50,000 nt of DNA from Pseudomonas karstica (GTDB taxonomy: Bacteria; Pseudomonadota; Gammaproteobacteria; Pseudomonadales; Pseudomonadaceae). The notes under the pieces were generated by a model. It was not told where the DNA came from, ran no database searches, and saw nothing but the letters and a program-made list of their open reading frames with translations. Shown here in pieces: positions 41,046 to 49,843 of the stretch; positions within the stretch are counted from its first letter, which is position 1, and the number at the start of each line of letters is the position of its first letter. The stretch lies in contig NZ_WLYI01000036.1 in the NCBI RefSeq assembly GCF_009707515.1, positions 1-50,000 on the forward strand, read 5' to 3'. Both the position numbers and the translations under genes were made by a program.

Positions 41046-42050
41046 ATGCTGGTCAAAAACAGGTTCAAGAAAACACTGCGCACCCTGGCTGTCGCCGTCG
41101 CAATCAGCGGCTTCAGTACCCTCGCCACCGCCGAAGAAGTAAAGATCGGCTTCCTGGTCAAGCAAGCCGAAGAGCCCTGGTTCCAGACCGAATGGGCCTT
41201 CGCCGAAAAGGCCGGCAAGGACCAGGGTTTCACCGTGATCAAGATCGCCGTGCCCGATGGCGAGAAAACCCTGTCGGCCATCGACACGCTCGCGGCCAAC
41301 GGTGCCAAGGGCTTTGTGATCTGCCCGCCGGACGTATCCCTTGGCCCGGCGATCATGGCCAAGGCCAAGCGCAACGGTTTGAAAGTGCTGGCGGTGGATG
41401 ACCGGTTCGTCGACGCCAACGGCAAGCCCATGGAGGACGTGCCCTACGTCGGCCTGGACGCCTACAAGATCGGCCAGAAACAAGGCGAGGCCATGGCGAC
41501 TGAAGCCAAGAAACGCGGGTGGGACTGGAAGGAAACCTATGCGGTCATCAACACCTTCGACGAACTGGAAACCGGCAAGAAACGCACCGACGGTTCTATA
41601 GAAGGCCTCAAGGCCGCCGGCCTGCCTGCCGACCACATCCTGTTCAGCCCGCAGAAAACCCTCGACGTCCCAGGCAGTATGGATGCCACGAACTCGGCCC
41701 TGGTGAAACTGCCCAGCGCCGCGAAAAACCTGATCATTGGCGGCATGAACGACAGCACCGTGCTGGGCGGCGTGCGTGCCACTGAAAGCGCTGGTTTCAA
41801 GGCTGCCAACGTGATCGGCGTGGGCATCAACGGCACCGATGCCATCGAGGAACTGAAAAAATCCGACACGGGCTTCTTCGGCTCGATGCTGCTCAGCCCC
41901 GACGCGTCCGGTTATAAAACCGCCACCGCGATGTTCGAGTGGGTGACTAAAGGCACTGAGCCTGCGAAGTTCACGGCCCTGGATAACGTCACCCTGATCA
42001 CCCGAGCCAACTTCAAGGAAGAGTTGGGCAAGATCGGTTTATGGAAATGA
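41046..42050 (+). CDS. araF: Arabinose-type ABC transporter, periplasmic binding protein AraF
   Basis: A 334-residue periplasmic sugar-binding protein with a signal peptide ending STLATA and mature start EEVKIGFLVKQAEEPWF. The type I binding-protein fold and segments GFVICPPDVSLGPAI and INTFDELETGKKR match E. coli AraF (usual length about 330). It should bind L-arabinose, and possibly D-galactose or D-fucose. Its end overlaps araG by 10 bp. Confidence 0.93.
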   Translation: MLVKNRFKKTLRTLAVAVAISGFSTLATAEEVKIGFLVKQAEEPWFQTEWAFAEKAGKDQGFTVIKIAVPDGEKTLSAIDTLAANGAKGFVICPPDVSLGPAIMAKAKRNGLKVLAVDDRFVDANGKPMEDVPYVGLDAYKIGQKQGEAMATEAKKRGWDWKETYAVINTFDELETGKKRTDGSIEGLKAAGLPADHILFSPQKTLDVPGSMDATNSALVKLPSAAKNLIIGGMNDSTVLGGVRATESAGFKAANVIGVGINGTDAIEELKKSDTGFFGSMLLSPDASGYKTATAMFEWVTKGTEPAKFTALDNVTLITRANFKEELGKIGLWK

Positions 42051-43546
42051 GCGGGGCGGCCTTACGTTTCAACAGCGTTGGCAAGGAGTTTCCCGGGGTG
42101 AAGGCCCTGTCGCAGATCAGCTTTGAAGCGCGCCCCCATTCGGTGCATGCGCTGATGGGCGAGAACGGCGCGGGCAAGTCGACCTTGCTGAAAATCCTCG
42201 GTGGTTTCTATCCGCCCAACAGCGGAAGCCTGCAATTGGGCGAGCGTAGCGTCAGTTTCAAATCGGCGGCCGACAGCATTGCCAATGGTATCGCGGTGAT
42301 CCACCAGGAGCTGCAACTGGTACCGGAAATGACCGTCGCCGAGAACCTGTTGCTGGGGCATATGCCGTCGCGCTGGGGCGTGGTAAATCGCGGGGCAATG
42401 GTGCGCAAGGCCCGGGAGTTGCTCAAGGGCCTGGCGGATGAGATCGACCCTGCGGCGCGCCTCGCCAGCCTGTCCCTGGGCCAGCGGCAACTGGTGGAAA
42501 TCGCCAAGGCCATGTCGCGCAATGCCCATGTGATCGCCTTCGACGAACCCACCAGCAGCCTGTCGGCCCGGGAGATCGAGCGGCTGATGGTGATCATCGC
42601 CAGGCTGAGGGATGAAGGCCGGGTGATCCTCTACGTGTCCCATCGCATGGAAGAAGTGTTCCGCATCTGCGACGCCGTCACCGTGTTCAAGGATGGGCGC
42701 TTCGTGCGCACCTTTGACGACATGCAGCAGCTGAGTGTCGATCAATTGGTCAGTTGCATGGTGGGCCGCGATATCCAGGACATCTACAACTACCGGCCTC
42801 GGGAACACTTCGGCCAAGCGTTGCGGGTGGAAGGGTTGTTGGGGCCGGGACTGCAGGAGCCGGTGAGCCTGCACGTCGACAAGGGCGAGATTCTTGGGCT
42901 GTTCGGCCTGGTGGGGGCAGGGCGTACCGAGCTGTTGCGCCTGCTGGCGGGGTTGGCCCGCCGCGAGCAGGGCGCGCTGGTGCTGCATGGCCAGGCGCAG
43001 ACGTTCAAGTCTCCTCGGGATGCAATCGCCGCCGGCGTCTTGCTGTGCCCGGAAGACCGCAAAAAGGAAGGCATCGTGCCCCTCGCCAGCGTTGCAGAGA
43101 ACATCAATATCAGCGCCCGTCGCGACCATGCGCGTTTCGGCTGGCTACTCCAGGGCGGCTGGGAACGGGACAACGCCCAGCAGCAAATCAGTGCGCTGAA
43201 CGTGCGCACGCCGTCGGCCGAACAACCGATCCTGTACCTCTCCGGCGGCAACCAGCAGAAGGCCATTTTGGGTCGCTGGTTGTCGATGCCGATGAAGATC
43301 TTGCTGTTGGATGAACCGACCCGTGGCATCGATATCGGTGCCAAATCCGAGATCTACCAGATCATCCACAACCTGGCGGCCAGTGGGATTGCGGTGATTG
43401 TGGTGTCCAGCGACTTGATGGAAGTGATGGGCATCAGCGACCGCATCCTGGTGATGAGCGAAGGCGCGCTCACCGGCGAGTTGGCCCGCGATCAAGCGGA
43501 TGAAGCACGGCTGCTGCAATTGGCTCTCCCGCGTTCGCGGGACTGA
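42041..43546 (+). CDS. araG: Arabinose-type ABC transporter, ATPase AraG
   Basis: A 501-residue double ATPase. The first nucleotide-binding domain has Walker A GENGAGKSTLL near residue 40, signature LSLGQRQ near residue 145 and Walker B VIAFDEP. The second has a degenerate Walker A (GLVGAGRTELL), signature LSGGNQQK near residue 400 and Walker B ILLLDEP. This layout is standard for AraG/MglA/RbsA sugar importers. Translation is coupled to araF. Confidence 0.95.
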   Translation: MEMSGAALRFNSVGKEFPGVKALSQISFEARPHSVHALMGENGAGKSTLLKILGGFYPPNSGSLQLGERSVSFKSAADSIANGIAVIHQELQLVPEMTVAENLLLGHMPSRWGVVNRGAMVRKARELLKGLADEIDPAARLASLSLGQRQLVEIAKAMSRNAHVIAFDEPTSSLSAREIERLMVIIARLRDEGRVILYVSHRMEEVFRICDAVTVFKDGRFVRTFDDMQQLSVDQLVSCMVGRDIQDIYNYRPREHFGQALRVEGLLGPGLQEPVSLHVDKGEILGLFGLVGAGRTELLRLLAGLARREQGALVLHGQAQTFKSPRDAIAAGVLLCPEDRKKEGIVPLASVAENINISARRDHARFGWLLQGGWERDNAQQQISALNVRTPSAEQPILYLSGGNQQKAILGRWLSMPMKILLLDEPTRGIDIGAKSEIYQIIHNLAASGIAVIVVSSDLMEVMGISDRILVMSEGALTGELARDQADEARLLQLALPRSRD

Positions 43547-43562
43547 AGAATATGAGGTGGGT

Positions 43563-44528
43563 ATGTCACAGGTAAAAACCGCGAGACGCTTCTGGCCGGG
43601 TTTCAACCAGCGCAAGTTTCTTGATGAATGGGTCATGCTGTTGGCGGCCTTGGGCATCTTTTTGCTCAGTGCCGTGTTTATCGACAACTTCCTGTCGCCG
43701 CTGAATATGCGGGGCCTGGGCCTGGCCATTTCCACCGTCGGGATTGCTGCCTGCACGATGCTGTTTTGCCTGGCGTCGGGGCACTTCGACTTGTCGGTGG
43801 GCTCAGTGATCGCTTGTGCCGGCGTAGTGGCGGGGATCGTGATTCGCGACACCGACAGTATCGTCCTGGGCGTGTCGGCGGCATTGGCCATGGGCTTGGT
43901 GGTGGGGCTGATCAACGGCATTGTCATCGCCAAATTGCGCATCAATGCGTTGATTGCGACCTTGGCGACGATGCAGATTGTGCGAGGGTTGGCCTACATC
44001 TTTTCGAATGGCAAGGCGGTTGGCGTGATGAACGAAGGCTTCTTTGTCTTCGGTAATGGCCAGCTGTTTGGCGTGCCAGTGCCGATTGTCATCACCGTGC
44101 TGTGCTTTGTATTTTTCGGTTGGTTGCTCAACTACACCACCTACGGGCGCAACACCATGGCCATCGGCGGCAACCAGGAAGCGGCGTTGTTGGCCGGGGT
44201 GAATGTCGACCGCACCAAGATCATCATCTTTGCCGTACACGGTGTGATCGGGGCGCTGGCGGGGGTGATCCTGGCATCGCGCATGACCTCTGGCCAGCCG
44301 ATGATTGGCCAAGGTTTTGAGCTGACAGTGATCTCTGCGTGCGTATTGGGCGGGGTGTCATTGAGCGGTGGCATTGGCATGATTCGGCATGTGATTGCCG
44401 GGGTGCTGATCCTGGCGATCATCGAGAACGCGATGAACCTGAAGAACATCGACACCTTCTACCAATACGTGATTCGTGGTTCGATCCTGTTGTTGGCGGT
44501 GATTATCGACCGCATGAAGCAGCGTTGA
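43563..44528 (+). CDS. araH: Arabinose-type ABC transporter, permease AraH
   Basis: A 321-residue permease with about eight to ten membrane segments of the BPD-transp-2 type, including LASGHFDLSVGSVIA near residue 75 and ACVLGGVSLSGGIGMI near residue 265. These match AraH. The ATG at 43563 follows GAGGTGGG. It is followed by the regulator gene after 54 bases, probably within the same transcript. Confidence 0.94.
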   Translation: MSQVKTARRFWPGFNQRKFLDEWVMLLAALGIFLLSAVFIDNFLSPLNMRGLGLAISTVGIAACTMLFCLASGHFDLSVGSVIACAGVVAGIVIRDTDSIVLGVSAALAMGLVVGLINGIVIAKLRINALIATLATMQIVRGLAYIFSNGKAVGVMNEGFFVFGNGQLFGVPVPIVITVLCFVFFGWLLNYTTYGRNTMAIGGNQEAALLAGVNVDRTKIIIFAVHGVIGALAGVILASRMTSGQPMIGQGFELTVISACVLGGVSLSGGIGMIRHVIAGVLILAIIENAMNLKNIDTFYQYVIRGSILLLAVIIDRMKQR

Positions 44529-44582
44529 TGGCCGGTACTTGCCATAATGTCCGCCGTTTTCGTACCCCCACATAGGCCTGAT

Positions 44583-45386
44583 ATGCAGGAAAACGCCCAC
44601 ACTCCCCTAAAAGACACCGCCCCCACCGGCACCCAGACCCTGCTGCGCGGCCTGGGCGTGGTGCAAGCGGTGGCGGCTGGCGCACGGGATCTCAAGGAGA
44701 TTGCCAAGCGCATCGGCACCACCCGCAGCACCACTCACCGCCTGGCCAGTTGCCTGGTGGAAGAGCGTTACCTGCGGGTGGTGCCGCAAGTCGGCTATCT
44801 GCTGGGCCCCAAGCTGATCGAACTGGGCTTCCAGGCACGGGAAGAACTGCCTCTGGTGACCTTGGCGGTTCCCTATCTGGACGAACTGTCGGCGTTGACC
44901 GGCGATACCATCCACCTGGCCATCCGCGAATATGACGACGTGCTGTACCTGCACAAGAACCCTGGTCGCAACGGCCCGGAAATGCGCTCGCGGGTTGGCC
45001 ATCGCATGCCTTTGGCGCGCACCGGGATCGGCAAGGCCTTGCTGCTCGATGACAGCGTGGAGGAGTGGCAGCGACTGTATCAGGTCAGCTTGCCGGTAGG
45101 CGGGAAGAACCTGCAATGGCCGCAGCACCCGGAGCAGTCATGGGCGCAGTTCGAGCAGCGCATGCGCGAATATGTGGCGGGGGGCTATGCGTTCGACCTG
45201 GAAGACAACGAACCGTCGATCCGTTGCGTCGCGGCACCGGTGCGCGATGCCAGCCGGCGAATTGTCGCCGGCATCAGCATCGCCAGTACCGTGCCCTACA
45301 TGCCGCTGGAAAAAATGGCCGAGCTGATCCCCGTGGTTAAACAGGTCGCGGCCCGGCTGTCAGCGGAGTTGGGGGCGAGGGCCTGA
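44583..45386 (+). CDS. IclR-family transcriptional regulator
   Basis: A 267-residue IclR-family protein. The helix-turn-helix is DLKEIAKRIGTTRSTTHRLASCL (within residues 33-57), and the effector domain has AIREYDDVLYLHK, VGHRMPLARTGIGKALL and GYAFDLEDNEPSIRCVAAPVRD. It likely senses a sugar or sugar acid and controls the SDR-araFGH operon; the ligand is unknown. I chose ATG 44583 over ATG 44547. Its stop abuts the adh stop in the palindrome TGATCA. Confidence 0.9.
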   Translation: MQENAHTPLKDTAPTGTQTLLRGLGVVQAVAAGARDLKEIAKRIGTTRSTTHRLASCLVEERYLRVVPQVGYLLGPKLIELGFQAREELPLVTLAVPYLDELSALTGDTIHLAIREYDDVLYLHKNPGRNGPEMRSRVGHRMPLARTGIGKALLLDDSVEEWQRLYQVSLPVGGKNLQWPQHPEQSWAQFEQRMREYVAGGYAFDLEDNEPSIRCVAAPVRDASRRIVAGISIASTVPYMPLEKMAELIPVVKQVAARLSAELGARA

Positions 45387-46439
45387 TCAGGCCTTCAAGG
45401 TCGCCATGTCAATGACGAAGCGGTACTTCACGTCGCCGGCAATCATGCGGGTGTAGGCTTCGTTGATCTGGCGGATGTCGAGCATTTCGATGTCGCAGCT
45501 GATGTTGTGCTCGGCGCAGAAATCCAGGACTTCCTGGGTTTCTGCGATGCCGCCGATCAAGGAACCAGCCAACACTTTGCGGCCCAATACCAGCTTGGCG
45601 GCGTTGACGGGCGGGTCTACCGGCTCGATCAGGCCAACCAGAATGTGCATGCCGTCAAAGCGCAGCACGTCGAGGTAGGGGTTCAAGTCGTGCTGTACTG
45701 GAATGGTGTCCAGCAGGAAGTTGAAGTGCCCGGCAGCGGCTTTCATCTGTGCTTCGTCGGTGGACACGATCACGTGATCGGCGCCTTGGCGACGGCCTTC
45801 TTCAGCCTTGCTCGCGGAGCGGGTAAACAAGGTCACTTCGGCGCCCATGGCCTTGGCGAACTTGATACCCATATGGCCGAGGCCACCCATGCCGAGAACC
45901 CCAACCTTGTCGCCCGCTTTCACACCGTAGTGCTTGAGCGGCGAGTAGGTGGTGACGCCGGCGCAGAGGATTGGCGCGGCGCTGGCCAGGTCGAGCTTGG
46001 CCGGAATCTTAACCACGAAGTGCTCGCTGACCACGATGCTGTCGGAGTAACCGCCCATGGTGTTGCTGCCGTCGATCCGATCCGGGGTGGCATAGGTCAT
46101 GGTCGGGCCTTCAAGGCAGTATTGCTCCAGGTCCGCGTGGCAAGCGTCACAGTGACGGCACGAGTCGACCATGCAGCCCACACCTACCAGGTCGCCGATT
46201 TTATGGGCGGTGACGTTGGCGCCGATGGCGGTGACCTTGCCGACGATCTCATGCCCTGGCATCAACGGGTACACGGCGATACCCCATTCGTTGCGTGCCT
46301 GGTGGATGTCGGAGTGGCAGACGCCGCAGTAGAGGATTTCGATCGCCACGTCATCGGCGCGCGGGCTGCGACGCTCGAAGGACATGGGGGCGAGGGGAGT
46401 GGTGGCCGATTGGGCGGCGTAGCCGATGGCGGTGTACAT
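45387..46439 (-). CDS. Zinc-dependent NAD(P) alcohol dehydrogenase, YahK type
   Basis: A 350-residue medium-chain dehydrogenase of the cinnamyl alcohol/YahK branch. The catalytic zinc ligands are C in CGVCHSD and H-E in GHEIVGKV. The structural zinc set is in CRHCDACHADLEQYC near residues 93-107. The Rossmann motif is GMGGLGHMG near residue 180. It should reduce aldehydes with NADPH. It is divergent from an AraC-family regulator. Confidence 0.92.
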   Translation of the reverse strand: MYTAIGYAAQSATTPLAPMSFERRSPRADDVAIEILYCGVCHSDIHQARNEWGIAVYPLMPGHEIVGKVTAIGANVTAHKIGDLVGVGCMVDSCRHCDACHADLEQYCLEGPTMTYATPDRIDGSNTMGGYSDSIVVSEHFVVKIPAKLDLASAAPILCAGVTTYSPLKHYGVKAGDKVGVLGMGGLGHMGIKFAKAMGAEVTLFTRSASKAEEGRRQGADHVIVSTDEAQMKAAAGHFNFLLDTIPVQHDLNPYLDVLRFDGMHILVGLIEPVDPPVNAAKLVLGRKVLAGSLIGGIAETQEVLDFCAEHNISCDIEMLDIRQINEAYTRMIAGDVKYRFVIDMATLKA

Positions 46440-46547
46440 GGTGAACCTCGCAAAAGCAGTGACGGGTGAGGTGGGCCATTCTCCGCGCCGAGCCTTGGTA
46501 CGGCCATGGCGATTGCTCCGAGTCTTATGCCTAAAACTACGGAGGAG

Positions 46548-46580
46548 CAGCTAAAAGCCGCAAGCTTCAAGCTGCACGCT
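46548..46580. repeat. AAGCTT-rich repeat, second copy
   Basis: The sequence AGCTAAAAGCCGCAAGCTTC, followed by AAGCTGCACGCT, lies in the adh-araC gap and resembles 32355-32386. It falls where regulatory sites for the pair would be expected, though I see no clear operator. Confidence 0.5.
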
Positions 46581-46651
46581 ATAAACTGGACGTCCTCTTG
46601 CAGCTTGGCTTGCCATCCTGCACAGCCCCGTGAATTTCCGAGAGCGCTTTT

Positions 46652-47539
46652 ATGCTGACCCGCCATCTCGACGCCAATGCCGCGTTGGTTGCCTTGATTG
46701 AACCGCTGACGCCTTGCGACGGCTTCTCTGCCACGAACCTGCCCGGCGTGCAGGTGTTGCGTGCCAGTTGCGATGTGGCGCGGGGGCCGCAAATCTATGA
46801 GCCGAGCCTGATGATCGTCGCCCAGGGCAGCAAAGTCGCGTACCTGGGCCCGCGAACGCTTGAGTATGGTGCCGGGCATTACCTGATCCAGGCGATGCCG
46901 GTGCCCTTTGAATGCGAAACCTTTGCCCTGCCCAATGCGCCGTTATTGGGGGTAACCGTGGGTATTGACCGAGTGGTGTTGGGAGAGCTGGTAATGGCCA
47001 TGGGGGTTCAGGCAGGCCCCCCGCCGGCGGCGCAGACCCTGGAGTCGATGAGCTCGGTGGTGTTGGATGACGCCATGCGCAACTGCGTCGAGCGGCTGTT
47101 GCAGTGTTTGCACGATCCTCTGGAGAGCCGGATCATGGGGCCTGCGCGCGTGCGCGAATTACTGTTCACTGCGTTGCGTGGGCCACAGGCCGATGTGTTG
47201 CGGGCGCTGGTGGAACAGCAGGGGCAATTTTCCCGGATCGCCACCTCATTGAGTCACCTGCATGCTCATTATGCAGAGCCCCTGAACATCGAGACGTTGG
47301 CGAGTTATGCGCATATGAGTGCGTCGACCTTTCACGAGCACTTCAAGCGTTGCACACTGCTGTCGCCGGTGCAGTACCTCAAGCGTTTGCGGCTGCTCAA
47401 GGCCCAGCAGTTGCTGCTACTCGACGGCATGAGCGTGGCCCAGGCGGCGCATGGCGTGGGGTATCAGAGTTCGTCGCAGTTCAGCCGCGAATATAAACGC
47501 TATTTCCAACGCAACCCGGGAGAAGAGCGCGCTGCGTGA
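46652..47539 (+). CDS. AraC-family transcriptional regulator
   Basis: A 295-residue regulator with an N-terminal AraC-N-type sensor domain (residues 20-170; segments YEPSLMIVAQGSK and GHYLIQAMPVPFECE) and a C-terminal double helix-turn-helix (LASYAHMSASTFHEHFKR and AHGVGYQSSSQFSREYKRYF). Proteins of this type are often encoded opposite the aldehyde or alcohol reductase that they control, as here with adh. Its TGA stop is partly inside a REP palindrome. Confidence 0.9.
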   Translation: MLTRHLDANAALVALIEPLTPCDGFSATNLPGVQVLRASCDVARGPQIYEPSLMIVAQGSKVAYLGPRTLEYGAGHYLIQAMPVPFECETFALPNAPLLGVTVGIDRVVLGELVMAMGVQAGPPPAAQTLESMSSVVLDDAMRNCVERLLQCLHDPLESRIMGPARVRELLFTALRGPQADVLRALVEQQGQFSRIATSLSHLHAHYAEPLNIETLASYAHMSASTFHEHFKRCTLLSPVQYLKRLRLLKAQQLLLLDGMSVAQAAHGVGYQSSSQFSREYKRYFQRNPGEERAA

Positions 47540-47568
47540 TCGTTCCCACGCGGAGCGTAGGAACGATC
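47538..47568. repeat. REP palindrome after araC
   Basis: GATCGTTCC (47538-47546) and GGAACGATC (47560-47568) form a 9-bp stem. The inside, CACGCGGAGCGTA, pairs further through ACGC/GCGT. This matches the common GATCGTTCCCACGC-type REP of pseudomonads and is unrelated to the REPINs elsewhere in the window. Confidence 0.8.
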
Positions 47569-47582
47569 GCTGATGAGCCAAC

Positions 47583-47609
47583 AAAAAGGCCCCCATTCCG
47601 GGAGCCTTG
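47583..47609 (-). terminator. Terminator of the ETF-QO gene
   Basis: On the minus strand AAGGCTCCC-GGAAT-GGGGGCCTTTTT forms an 8-9 bp stem with one wobble pair and a T run, 18 bases after the stop codon of the ETF dehydrogenase gene. Confidence 0.85.
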
Positions 47610-47626
47610 ATGTTCAAGCCGCTGAT

Positions 47627-49291
47627 TTACATATTCGGGTAAGTTGGCCCACCCGCGCCTTCCGGCGTGACCCAGGTGATGTTCTGCGAAGGGTCCTTGA
47701 TGTCACAGGTCTTGCAGTGCACACAGTTCTGGGCGTTGATCTGGAAGCGCTTCTCGCCGTCTTCCTGGGTGATCACTTCATACACGCCCGCCGGGCAGTA
47801 GCGCTGCGCCGGTTCATCGTAGAGCGGCAGGTTGGTGCCGATCGGGATGCTCGGATCTTTCAGCTTCAAGTGGCACGGCTGCTCTTCTTCATGGTTGGTG
47901 CTGGAGATGAATACCGAACTGAGTTTGTCGAAGCTCAGCTTGCCATCGGGTTTGGGGTAATCGATCTTCTTGCTGTCCTTGGCCAGCTTGAGGCAGGCGT
48001 AGTCCGGCGTGGTGTCGTGCAGGGTGAACGGCATCTTGCCGCCCAGGATGTTCTGGTCAAACCAGTTGAAGCCGGCGCCGATGATCGGGCCGAACTTGTG
48101 CATCGCCGGGCCGAAGTTACGGGTGGCGAACAACTCATCAAAAAGCCAGCTGTTCTTGAAGCTGTCGACGTAAGCTGTGAGTTCGTCGCCGCCTTCGGAC
48201 TCGGCGAACAGGCGATCAGCCACGGCGTCGGCGGCGAGCATGCCGGACTTCATGGCGGTGTGGCTGCCTTTGATCTTGGCAAAGTTCAGGGTGCCCAAAT
48301 CGCAACCGATCAGCGCGCCGCCCTTGAACACCATTTTCGGCAGTGAGTTCAGGCCGCCCTTGCAGATGGCGCGCGCGCCGTAGCTGATGCGCTTGCCGCC
48401 TTCCAGGTATTGTTTGAGCACCGGGTGATGCTTGAGGCGCTGAAACTCGTCGAACGGTGACAGGAAGGTGTTGCTGTAGGACAGGTCGACAATCAAGCCC
48501 ACGACAACCTGGTTGTTTTCCAGGTGATAGAGGAACGAACCACCGGTGTTCTCGGCGCTCATGATGTCCAGCGGCCAACCGGCGGTGTGCACCACCAGGC
48601 CTGGCTGATGCTTGGCTGGGTCGATTTCCCAGATTTCCTTCAAACCGATGCCGTAGTGCTGGGCATCGGCGTCGCTGTCCAGGTTGAAGCGCTCGATCAA
48701 CTGCTTACCGATATGCCCACGGCAACCTTCGGCGAACAGCGTGTACTTGCCACGCAGCTCCATGCCCGGGGTGTACAGGCCTTCTTTGGGATTGCCTTCG
48801 CGGTCGACGCCGAGGTCACCGGTGATGATCCCGCGCACCACGCCGTTCTCGTCGAACAGCGCTTCCTGGGCGGCGAAGCCCGGGTAGATTTCCACGCCCA
48901 GGTTCTCGGCCTGCTGGGCGAGCCAGCGGCACAGGTTGCCCAGGGAGATGATGTAGTTGCCCTCGTTGTGCATGGTCTTGGGCACAAAGAAGTCAGGAAC
49001 CTTGGTTGCGGCCTCGCTGGAGCGCAGTACATAGATGTCATCGCGCACCACCGGGGTGTTGAGCGGGGCGCCGAGTTCTTTCCAGTCAGGGAACAATTCG
49101 TTCAGGGCCCGTGGCTCAAACACTGCACCGGAGAGGATGTGAGCGCCGACTTCGGAGCCTTTTTCGACCACGCAGACGCTGATTTCCTTACCGGCTTCGG
49201 CGGCCTTCTGCTTCAGTCGGCAGGCGGCAGACAGGCCCGCCGGGCCAGCGCCGACGATGACCACGTCGAATTCCATGTATTCGCGTTCCAC
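47627..49291 (-). CDS. Electron transfer flavoprotein-ubiquinone oxidoreductase
   Basis: A 554-residue FAD and [4Fe-4S] membrane-associated protein that passes electrons from ETF to ubiquinone during fatty acid and amino acid oxidation. The FAD motif DVVIVGAGPAGLSAACRL is at residues 9-26. The cluster cysteines are in CPAGVYEV and CVHCKTCDIKDP near the C-terminus, which also carries GGPTYPNM. The start is GTG at 49291, preceded by AGGAG. Divergent from etfB, as in other pseudomonads. Confidence 0.96.
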   Translation of the reverse strand: MEREYMEFDVVIVGAGPAGLSAACRLKQKAAEAGKEISVCVVEKGSEVGAHILSGAVFEPRALNELFPDWKELGAPLNTPVVRDDIYVLRSSEAATKVPDFFVPKTMHNEGNYIISLGNLCRWLAQQAENLGVEIYPGFAAQEALFDENGVVRGIITGDLGVDREGNPKEGLYTPGMELRGKYTLFAEGCRGHIGKQLIERFNLDSDADAQHYGIGLKEIWEIDPAKHQPGLVVHTAGWPLDIMSAENTGGSFLYHLENNQVVVGLIVDLSYSNTFLSPFDEFQRLKHHPVLKQYLEGGKRISYGARAICKGGLNSLPKMVFKGGALIGCDLGTLNFAKIKGSHTAMKSGMLAADAVADRLFAESEGGDELTAYVDSFKNSWLFDELFATRNFGPAMHKFGPIIGAGFNWFDQNILGGKMPFTLHDTTPDYACLKLAKDSKKIDYPKPDGKLSFDKLSSVFISSTNHEEEQPCHLKLKDPSIPIGTNLPLYDEPAQRYCPAGVYEVITQEDGEKRFQINAQNCVHCKTCDIKDPSQNITWVTPEGAGGPTYPNM

Positions 49292-49452
49292 AGGCTATCT
49301 CCTACTCAAGGCTCAACAGTTTTTTTTCTAATGGGTGGAGGTTCGGTGTTTCATCCAGCATTGTCTGCATGAATCTCATGCAATAGCACAGGGATGACCC
49401 ACCTTTCTCTCTAGGTGGCGCATTATATCTACACCACTCTCAGCGTCCAATA

Positions 49453-49466
49453 CAAACGTTTGTTTG
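49453..49466. promoter_or_regulatory. PsrA-type operator between ETF genes
   Basis: CAAAC-GTTT-GTTTG fits the published PsrA recognition pattern (G/C)AAAC-N2-4-GTTT(G/C). PsrA is a fatty-acid-responsive TetR regulator that controls etf genes in pseudomonads. The site lies about 160 bp before the ETF-QO start and 380 bp before etfB. Confidence 0.7.
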
Positions 49467-49524
49467 AATCGGCCGCAAGCTAGGTAAATCAAAGCAGCGC
49501 GGCTTATAACTGACCATTTTGGCG

Positions 49525-49554
49525 TATTGACCGGAATAGGCGTTCCGGTCAATA
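49525..49554. promoter_or_regulatory. Perfect 12-bp inverted repeat between ETF genes
   Basis: TATTGACCGGAA and TTCCGGTCAATA flank the six bases TAGGCG. No T run follows on either strand, which argues against a terminator and for an operator or RNA hairpin in a leader. The rest of the 552-bp gap 49292-49843 has no gene I can support. Confidence 0.6.
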
Positions 49555-49843
49555 TACGGTCGGTTTTGCGCATCCCGTAGGCAGACTGTAGGTTTCAAGA
49601 GCACCTCTAAAGGCAGGGCTGAGGCAAAAATGGTGACGCGCAGTCAGACGTTGGCGCGCAGTTTACACGCCGCGATAATGAATGACCTCTCAGTCACCAC
49701 TGACGAACGGTCATCACTCCCGTGAGCAAGGTCACCCGCCGACGATAGCCGGCGTTTTTGGAGGTGCCCTTGTGTGCCGATGAGCATCAACCGCCAGGTT
49801 CGCCTAGGCGACTTTCTTTTCACCGGAGAGTAACGAGGAATCC

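Noticed and set aside
40215..41636. Long minus-strand open frame of 473 codons opposite the SDR and araF genes
   Set aside because: It mirrors two genes with clear family motifs on the plus strand; long antisense frames are expected in G+C-rich Pseudomonas DNA.
49376..49573. 65-codon minus-strand frame in the ETF gap
   Set aside because: It covers the PsrA-type site and the perfect dyad, has no good ribosome site and shows no protein-like pattern.
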